Shown here one piece after another: positions 58,615-64,000 of a stretch of 64,000 nt of DNA (positions are counted from its first letter, which is position 1; each line of letters starts with the position of its first letter). The position numbers were made by a program, and so were the translations under genes. The notes below the pieces were generated by a model, which was given only the letters and a program-made list of their open reading frames with translations, had not been told where the DNA came from and made no database searches. The stretch is from an uncultured Eubacteriales bacterium. GTDB taxonomy: Bacteria; Bacillota; Clostridia; Oscillospirales; Acutalibacteraceae. The stretch is from the NCBI GenBank assembly GCA_934446475.1, contig CAKSEH010000009.1, positions 1 to 64,000 on the forward strand. The letters run 5' to 3'.

Positions 58615-60261
58615 ATGAAAACAAACGAAATACTAAAGCTGATCGGTGATAAAGAGTTTCTTGATAAAATTTATCAATTTTCTTACCAAAGATGTGACAC
58701 TTCTTATGAGGCGGAGGATCTATGCTCGGATATCATTCTCACAGTAATATCCGCTGTACATAAACAAGAATGCATTGAGAAATTTTATGCTTTTGTGTGG
58801 ACTGTTGCACGCAGAGTTTATGCTGATTACTGTGAAAAGAGAAATGCCGTGCGGCAAACAATAAGCATAGAAAACCTTGATTTTACACCGGCGGCAAAAG
58901 AAGATCAAATTGATAGTATTATTGAAGAAACGGTCGAGAAAGAACAGATAAAGAAAATTTTTGCAGAAATTTCTTTTCTGTCAAAAGCATATCGAGAAGT
59001 TATGGTGCTTTATTATCTTGATGAAATGAAAATCAAGGACATATCGGAAAAGCTCGGAATCAGCGAAACCACCGTAAAACAGCGTTTGTTTTTTGCACGA
59101 AATACCGTCAGGAAAGAGGTTAAAATTATGAGCGAAAAAACGTATGTATTAAAGCCTGTCAAACTGGCTGTTTCAGGGAGCGGAAATCCCTGCGGCAACG
59201 ATCCTCGTTCCAAAATCGAAAGGATGTTTTCTCAAAATCTAATATATTTATGCAAAGACAAACCAAGGTCGGCAAAGGAGCTATCTGAAGAACTTTGCGT
59301 GCCTATGCCTTATATTGAGGAAGAATTGGAAATTCAATGTCACGGCGAAAACGGAAAATATGGTATGCTCCGCAAACTTGAAAACGGCAAATATGCATTA
59401 AATATTCTTTTGGTTGATTATGATGAGTACGATCAAGCGAATAAAATTTACGAAAAGCATTTACCCGAATTTTGCGAAGTTATCAAAAGCACTTTGAAAA
59501 AGAATGAAGATAAAATACTTTCATTTCCTTATTTAAGCGAACAGAAAGATTTGCGTTTTATTATGTGGTCTTTGATCTCAAGAACAGTCTGGGATTTTGA
59601 AGAAAGAATCAATAGAGTTCTTGCAGAAAAATACTTCTCTGATATTATTCCGGTTAATAGGGCTTTTTCCTGTGCCGCAGTTGCATTTACAGATGAACAG
59701 TATCCTGAATTTGATTTTTATGGCAGCGACGGTATAGATGCAACTTCAATCGGCGGATATAAATCGGTGTTTGTATCCAACATTTACGGCAAGCGCATTG
59801 ATAAACACTTCCATTGCGGACACAACTTATCCCACGATCCCAAGCTCTTAATGGTACTCAGAACCATTGGAGGAATTGCTATTGACGAATTGTCCGAAAG
59901 TGAAAAAGAAATAGCAGCCAAAGCTCTTGAGTGTGGGTATCTCCGCAAGAACGGAAATATTATTGAACCTAAAATCATTGTAATTGAAAAAAAGAACGAT
60001 ATGGACTTCTATAATCTCTCTCTTGATCTCAATAACGATATGGGAATGATTATCGAACAAATTGCTGCTGAGCTTTCTGTGTTTATGCGAACACACATTC
60101 CCGTACATCTAATGAACGAGTATCAGATCTATACGAACCTTATTGCGGGCATCAGAATATTGGCAAAAGCAATTGAGGAATGTATTAACGAAGGTCTGCT
60201 TGCAGAACCCGAAAACAAGATCGGAGCAGAAGGCGTGCTGATGATTATAGAAAAACAATAG
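58615..60261 (+). CDS. ECF-like sigma factor with long C-terminal extension
   Basis: About 548 residues from the ATG at 58615 (AAGGGTG upstream). Sigma region 2 (about 10-80, YQRCDTSYEAEDLCSDIILT, FYAFVWTVARRVYADY) and region 4 (about 120-175, SKAYREVMVLYYLDEMKIKD, ISEKLGISETTVKQRLFFAR) are followed by about 360 residues not found in ordinary ECF factors. That part begins with a winged-helix-like stretch (PRSAKELSEELCVPMPYIEE) and continues with an alpha/beta region (FSCAAVAFTDEQYPEFDFYG; HFHCGHNLSHDP) that may sense a ligand. It could act as a one-component regulator. Confidence 0.88.
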   Translation: MKTNEILKLIGDKEFLDKIYQFSYQRCDTSYEAEDLCSDIILTVISAVHKQECIEKFYAFVWTVARRVYADYCEKRNAVRQTISIENLDFTPAAKEDQIDSIIEETVEKEQIKKIFAEISFLSKAYREVMVLYYLDEMKIKDISEKLGISETTVKQRLFFARNTVRKEVKIMSEKTYVLKPVKLAVSGSGNPCGNDPRSKIERMFSQNLIYLCKDKPRSAKELSEELCVPMPYIEEELEIQCHGENGKYGMLRKLENGKYALNILLVDYDEYDQANKIYEKHLPEFCEVIKSTLKKNEDKILSFPYLSEQKDLRFIMWSLISRTVWDFEERINRVLAEKYFSDIIPVNRAFSCAAVAFTDEQYPEFDFYGSDGIDATSIGGYKSVFVSNIYGKRIDKHFHCGHNLSHDPKLLMVLRTIGGIAIDELSESEKEIAAKALECGYLRKNGNIIEPKIIVIEKKNDMDFYNLSLDLNNDMGMIIEQIAAELSVFMRTHIPVHLMNEYQIYTNLIAGIRILAKAIEECINEGLLAEPENKIGAEGVLMIIEKQ

Positions 60262-60628
60262 CAGAAACCCACACTTTGACAATACAACAGCGAATGGTCG
60301 GGAAGAGATAATAACGGAAAACTGAAACAGCCTACAACTATGCGGAAAAAATGCTTATAACGGTGATTACAACATACGAATAAAAAGGTATGAAGAGGAG
60401 CATAACGGAGTTTGATTTTGAAACTAAAAGCCCTCTGTATCTTGCCGAAAAGCCCGTAAAAAGAAACATTCCGTTATTTGAAAGCTTTAATAAAAGCGTT
60501 GCTCCGCCGAATATAAAAAGAGCGGCTCCCGAGGGGATAAGCGAAAACAAATCATTTCTTATCTCATATTTTATTTTTTCATTTATTCACCCCATTTCAT
60601 TACCGGAAAATTTATCGGTTTATATTGT
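60262..60628. other. Gap between convergent genes
   Basis: No gene is supported. Overlapping short frames on both strands (60390-60653 plus, 60338-60550 minus) have no ribosome binding site and no recognisable family. No strong hairpin was seen for the two converging transcripts. Confidence 0.45.
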
Positions 60629-61804
60629 TTATTCTTCCAATCTTCCGAAATAGTCATCTAAGCCTTGATAATCGGCATAACTGTCATAGACATAAGAAGT
60701 AGGATAATTAACGGCATAGTAATCGTAATCGTGAAGATATTCGTGAACTTTGAAAAGCCCTCCGAGATTATGGTCGAAAATTGATTTATTCCAAAGTTTA
60801 AGTGCGGTTTTGATGTTCTTTTTCGCCGTATCGTCTTTAATAACGGAAATTGCATACTCAAGCGCAGACACTACCTCTTTGTTTGCAGAGTAGCTGCGTT
60901 CATACCCCGCTATCGGGTCCGTAAATGACTCCCCGCTTTGGACATACTGCCAATAAATACTGTCGCTTTCTTTCAGCAAGGAAACATTTTGAAGCAAAAG
61001 TCTTTCAATTTCATAATGTGCATTTCGGATTTTTTCCTTTAATTCCTTTGTCTTTAAATCGTCAAGACCGCTTAGAACCTCTTCCCTCTTTGCCTTAAAA
61101 TATTCTTCATCGGGATTTTTGAGTTTGGAATTATGCAGGTAATATTTCCTGTTTGTGAAAGCCAAAATTTCGTTATACACTGTATTTGATATATAAAAAT
61201 GCTTTTCTTTCCCGTCTTTTATTATAGCGACCTGCGATTTTACATACATACTGTCATTACACATTTTAATCTTAAACAAACTTTTTCCTTCGTTATTATA
61301 AAAGTCAAAGGTCCAATAAATGCTGTTCGTGTCAAATTCTTCAAACTGTTCGGGCTCTCCCCAATATGTTTCGGACAGGAGTTTAACAAATTTTGTTACG
61401 GTTTCTTCATCTTCAATAATATATTGTTTTTTGGATTTGCTTATATAGCTTGTACCGACTATTTTAGCGACATCATCCGGAAACAATTCGGCGACCTCGT
61501 CGGCAGAGGTTCCCGAGAGCAGTTCTTTTGCGTTTACATAGAATTTTTTTATTTCCTTAAAGATAGGTTCTCTGACCTCTTTTATACTGCACGCAACCGA
61601 AGCCAGACAAATTAAAACGGTGAGCATCACACAGGCGACCCGTTTGCCCGTTGTATTTATCAATTTTAAAATTCCCTTTTGCTGCTTTATGACACGCCGC
61701 ATATTAAATTCAAATTCTTGTGAGAAATTATGGGGCGTTGTTATTATACCGACTAATTGAGCGTCTGTGAAAGCATTTTTCAGTATAACTCTTGCGTTAT
61801 CCAT
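60629..61804 (-). CDS. Membrane-anchored anti-sigma-like protein
   Basis: A 391-residue protein whose start lies 8 bp inside the sigma factor gene (GGAGG ahead of the ATG at 61804). The N-terminal 55 residues (MDNARVILKNAFTDAQLVGI...FNMRRVIKQQKG) would be cytoplasmic and could bind the sigma factor. One membrane helix (about 56-73, VACVMLTVLICLASVAC) follows, then an extracellular part of about 315 residues of mixed beta and helical character (YIIEDEETVTKFVKLLSETY; KLKNPDEEYFKAKREEVLSG). The architecture and coupling make an anti-sigma or sensor role likely. No known ligand domain is recognised. Confidence 0.78.
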   Translation of the reverse strand: MDNARVILKNAFTDAQLVGIITTPHNFSQEFEFNMRRVIKQQKGILKLINTTGKRVACVMLTVLICLASVACSIKEVREPIFKEIKKFYVNAKELLSGTSADEVAELFPDDVAKIVGTSYISKSKKQYIIEDEETVTKFVKLLSETYWGEPEQFEEFDTNSIYWTFDFYNNEGKSLFKIKMCNDSMYVKSQVAIIKDGKEKHFYISNTVYNEILAFTNRKYYLHNSKLKNPDEEYFKAKREEVLSGLDDLKTKELKEKIRNAHYEIERLLLQNVSLLKESDSIYWQYVQSGESFTDPIAGYERSYSANKEVVSALEYAISVIKDDTAKKNIKTALKLWNKSIFDHNLGGLFKVHEYLHDYDYYAVNYPTSYVYDSYADYQGLDDYFGRLEE

Positions 61805-62345
61805 TAGTTACCTCCGACAATTTATCGATAAGTATTTTTTTACCTCTTACAAGCTGCATTTTTACCGTTGCCGCTTTTCTGTTGAGCAAAACAGCGGTTT
61901 TCTTTACAGAATAATCTTTTGCATAATGTAAATACAGAACTTCATTATACGGCGAGGATATGCTTGTAATCAACGATACGAGTTCCCTGTATTCGATCTC
62001 GCTTACTAAATTATTAAGAGAATTTTCGTCAATAACGTCTTCTCTTTCGCTTAGCGGAAGTTGTGTTATCTTTGGTGATTTTCTTATGTAATCGTAGGCT
62101 TGGTTTTTGGTTATGACAATTAAAAAGGATACCGTTTCTTTGCTTTTAATATCCCCTACCGATTTGATATTTTTTGCTATTTTTATGAAAGCCTCCTGCA
62201 AAATGTCTTCGGCGTCTTTTTCGTTTTTAACAATATTAAGAGCCTGATAAAACAGCAAGCTCTTATATCTGTAATAAATTGTTTCGAATTTATTTTTCTC
62301 GTCTGTATTTAAATTTACCGACGAAAGAATAATACAAAGCAACAA
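61797..62345 (-). CDS. ECF RNA polymerase sigma factor
   Basis: About 182 residues. Region 2 (YYRYKSLLFYQALNIVKNEK, DAEDILQEAFIKIAKNI) and region 4 (PYNEVLYLHYAKDYSVKKTA, VLLNRKAATVKMQLVRGKKI) are intact. The start is uncertain: GAGAGGTG stands before TTG codons at 62345/62342, and a GTG at 62351 falls in the site itself. It overlaps its anti-sigma-like partner, so the pair forms one signalling module. Target promoters are unknown; an autoregulatory promoter upstream was not identified. Confidence 0.88.
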   Translation of the reverse strand: MLLCIILSSVNLNTDEKNKFETIYYRYKSLLFYQALNIVKNEKDAEDILQEAFIKIAKNIKSVGDIKSKETVSFLIVITKNQAYDYIRKSPKITQLPLSEREDVIDENSLNNLVSEIEYRELVSLITSISSPYNEVLYLHYAKDYSVKKTAVLLNRKAATVKMQLVRGKKILIDKLSEVTNG

Positions 62346-62416
62346 TATCACCTCTCACTTAATAAAACGAATATTAAAAGAGTTTTGATTACAAAATTTA
62401 AAACCTATCAAAAAAT

Positions 62417-63219
62417 TTAATTTTCTTTTCTGTACCTGTTTGGAGTCATACCGCATTTTTTCTTAAATATATTGCAAAAGTAATGTTCATCGGCAAAGTT
62501 TAAAATATTTGCGATTTCGCCGATTGTAACCGATGAATTTTTGATAAGTCTTTTTGCGGTATCTAACTTTCTGTCAAGAATATAAGAATAAACCGTCAAG
62601 CCGTATTGCCTTTTAAAAAGTCTGCCGAGTTGTGAAACGGAAAATCCGAACTTCTGCGCAACCTGTTGGGCATTTAATTTATCGTAAATATTACTGTCTA
62701 TATAGCTCTTTACTTTTTCGGCTTGATTTAAAGGGGTTTTATCGGAATTTTCGGAAAGTCTTTGCACCATACGGTGGAACACAATTGCACCGAATTTATT
62801 TATACTGTCTACAGTCCGATTTTGTGTGCAATAATCGAAAAATTCATCAAAAAGATCTTCCATAAAGGTATTCGGAAAGTGAATTTTTCCGCTCGGTAAG
62901 TATACGTTTATAAGCTCTTTACAAAGTGTCCCGGAAAAGTTTATCCATTTCTTAAGCCAAGGATTGTTTTTCTCCGAATAATAACGGTGCTGTGAGCCGG
63001 CGGGCAAAATATATGCGTCTCCCTTTTTAATATGGTACGACTGACCATCGCATATAATCGTTCCGGCACCCTCAACAACGTATTCAATAACATAAAGGTC
63101 CGAACACTTACGGTATATTGAATAAGCAGGATCCGGATATGTTATTCCCGACAAAATGAGTTTAAACGGTAAAAAAGCCGAGATCGTCCGACGGTGCAGT
63201 CACAAAAATTTTTTCCATA
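62417..63219 (-). CDS. AraC-family sugar-responsive regulator, apparent frameshift near start
   Basis: The C-terminal two-thirds is intact: a cupin-like sensor (about 25-130, YVIEYVVEGAGTIICDGQSY, KKGDAYILPAGSQHRYY) and the paired AraC HTHs (LNAQQVAQKFGFSVSQLGRL, VTIGEIANILNFADEHYFCN). The long open frame begins only at a TTG (63154) inside the sensor. The natural start is the ATG at 63219, which encodes MEKIFVTAPSDDLGF, then shifts out of frame at a run of six T (A6 on the plus strand, 63172-63177). With one T fewer it continues as LPFKLILSGITYPDPAY, the expected family sequence. It may be a mutation, a phase-variable tract or a sequencing error. It is divergent from the GH2 gene, its likely target. 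Confidence 0.85.
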
Positions 63220-63220
63220 T

Positions 63221-63276
63221 GCTTAAAATCTTCACTTTTTTGCTCAAAATATCTATTTATTACCCCTGATTATAAT
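63221..63276 (+). promoter_or_regulatory. GH2 promoter region with direct repeats for an AraC-type activator
   Basis: TGCTTAAAAT (63221-63230) and TGCTCAAAAT (63241-63250) are direct repeats 20 bp apart. The second reaches the place where a -35 box should be for the TATAAT at 63271-63276; no -35 consensus is present. This is the layout of an activator-dependent promoter. Confidence 0.5.
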
Positions 63277-63319
63277 GATATTATACAATAAACAACAAAA
63301 GTCTTCAAGGGAGGAAAAT

Positions 63320-64000
63320 ATGATTATGAGTATAAATACCGTTCCACGCCCCGAACACCCGCAGCCTATGATGAGAAGAGAAAATTGGTTAAGTCTCAAC
63401 GGAGAATGGATGTTTGAATTTGACTTTGGGTCCTCAGGAACAGAGAGACAGCTTTTTAAGCCTGAAAAAGACGGTGAGTACACAAAAAAGATAACAGTAC
63501 CGTTCTGTCCCGAAAGCGAACTTTCGGGAATAGGTTATAAGGATTTTATTGACAGCGTTTGGTATAAACGCAAGATAAAACTAACAAAGGATCGGTTAAA
63601 CGGCAGAGTTTTGCTCCACTTCGGAGCGGTAGATTATCGGTGTACCGTATATGTAAACGGAAAAACAGCAGGCAGCCATTGCGGCGGTTACAGCTCGTTT
63701 TCGCTTGATATTACAGAACTTTTGTCCGAAGGCGAAAATGATATTACGGTAAGCGCAACGGATGATGTTCGAAGCAGAAAGCAACCGAGAGGAAAACAGG
63801 CGGGCAGTTATTATTCAAAAGGCTGCGACTATACCCGAACTACGGGAATATGGCAAAGCGTGTGGCTTGAATTTGTACCGTCCGGCTATATAAAAACCGC
63901 AAAATATTATCCCAACATAAAAGAAGGCTCATTTGATATTGAACTTACCGTTTCTTCTGCCGGAAGACTTAAAGTTGAGGCATATTACGAAAACAGTCAG
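63320..64000 (+). CDS. GH2-family glycoside hydrolase, N-terminal part (cut by window end)
   Basis: 227 codons are open to the edge. The ATG at 63320 follows AGGGAGG. The visible part is the N-terminal sugar-binding jelly roll of GH2 enzymes (beta-galactosidase, beta-glucuronidase and relatives): RRENWLSLNGEWMFEFDF near residue 20, then VWYKRKIKL, VLLHFGAVDYRCTVYVNGK, GGYSSFSLDITELL, and GIWQSVWLEFVP near 185, where the second domain begins. There is no signal peptide, so it is cytoplasmic. The catalytic barrel lies beyond the window, so the substrate is unknown. It is divergent from, and probably controlled by, the adjacent AraC-type gene. Confidence 0.9.
   Translation, partial: MIMSINTVPRPEHPQPMMRRENWLSLNGEWMFEFDFGSSGTERQLFKPEKDGEYTKKITVPFCPESELSGIGYKDFIDSVWYKRKIKLTKDRLNGRVLLHFGAVDYRCTVYVNGKTAGSHCGGYSSFSLDITELLSEGENDITVSATDDVRSRKQPRGKQAGSYYSKGCDYTRTTGIWQSVWLEFVPSGYIKTAKYYPNIKEGSFDIELTVSSAGRLKVEAYYENSQ

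Noticed and set aside
60338..60653. Overlapping frames on both strands in the gap between convergent genes
   Set aside because: Neither has a ribosome binding site or recognisable domain, and each is the shadow of the other.

Overview
The window looks like chromosome of a gut-type Clostridia bacterium (Bacillota), most like the Ruminococcaceae/Oscillospiraceae. This is inferred from the pyrH-frr-uppS-cdsA-dxr-rseP-ispG-polC and ylxM-ffh-rpsP-khpA-rimM-trmD gene orders, a PolC-type replicative polymerase, a dockerin-bearing secreted protein, many CUT1-type sugar importers and GG-rich ribosome binding sites. No database search was possible, so all family names rest on motifs read from the translations.

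1-17.0 kb (minus strand): a strong promoter at 16.95 kb drives a dockerin protein with five carbohydrate-binding-like repeats. It is followed by an unusual importer operon: a 971-residue solute-binding protein fused to CBM-like modules, a permease pair, an NHL/TPR/Yip1 membrane protein, a DUF5696-like secreted protein and a second permease pair. A strong hairpin ends this unit, and a separate sugar-binding lipoprotein follows. No ATPase is encoded, so a shared one elsewhere is implied.

17.0-29.0 kb: an operon of enzymes without signal peptides (beta-helix protein, GH94 phosphorylase, GH101-like barrel, esterase, tandem Asp-box protein) is read leftward from a consensus promoter. A GH29 fucosidase is read rightward, behind two 21-bp-spaced direct repeats that look like AraC-type sites. 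Together these suggest import of a complex glycan followed by cytoplasmic breakdown.

29.0-39.5 kb (plus strand): housekeeping genes for pyrimidine nucleotides, ribosome recycling, undecaprenyl and phospholipid precursors, the MEP pathway, site-2 protease and PolC. This PolC lacks the proofreading exonuclease insertion. The unit ends at a large terminator, followed by initiator tRNA.

39.5-43.9 kb: accessory island. An IS3-family element abuts the 3' end of the initiator tRNA. Next come phage/ICE-like genes (XRE repressor, frameshifted ImmA/IrrE peptidase, small Cys-rich protein, DUF4417, MGGRG protein, small partner) and a non-coding MITE-like palindromic element.

43.85-49.3 kb (minus strand): a RiPP cluster. 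A previously uncalled 38-residue Cys-containing precursor is followed by a terminator, a radical SAM/SPASM maturase, an HPr-kinase-like ATPase, four back-to-back perfect hairpins, a PqqD-type recognition protein and a signal-peptidase-like protease. A secreted 617-residue protein lies just upstream of the precursor. This is the best candidate for an undescribed system.

49.3-50.65 kb holds only interspersed structured repeats. 50.65-56.5 kb carries an oligopeptide-binding lipoprotein, the SRP/ribosome-assembly operon and HPr. 56.5-64 kb has tRNA-Pro, an unknown ART-like protein, an XRE regulator, a long sigma factor, an ECF sigma/anti-sigma pair, a frameshifted AraC regulator and a divergent GH2 gene cut by the window edge.
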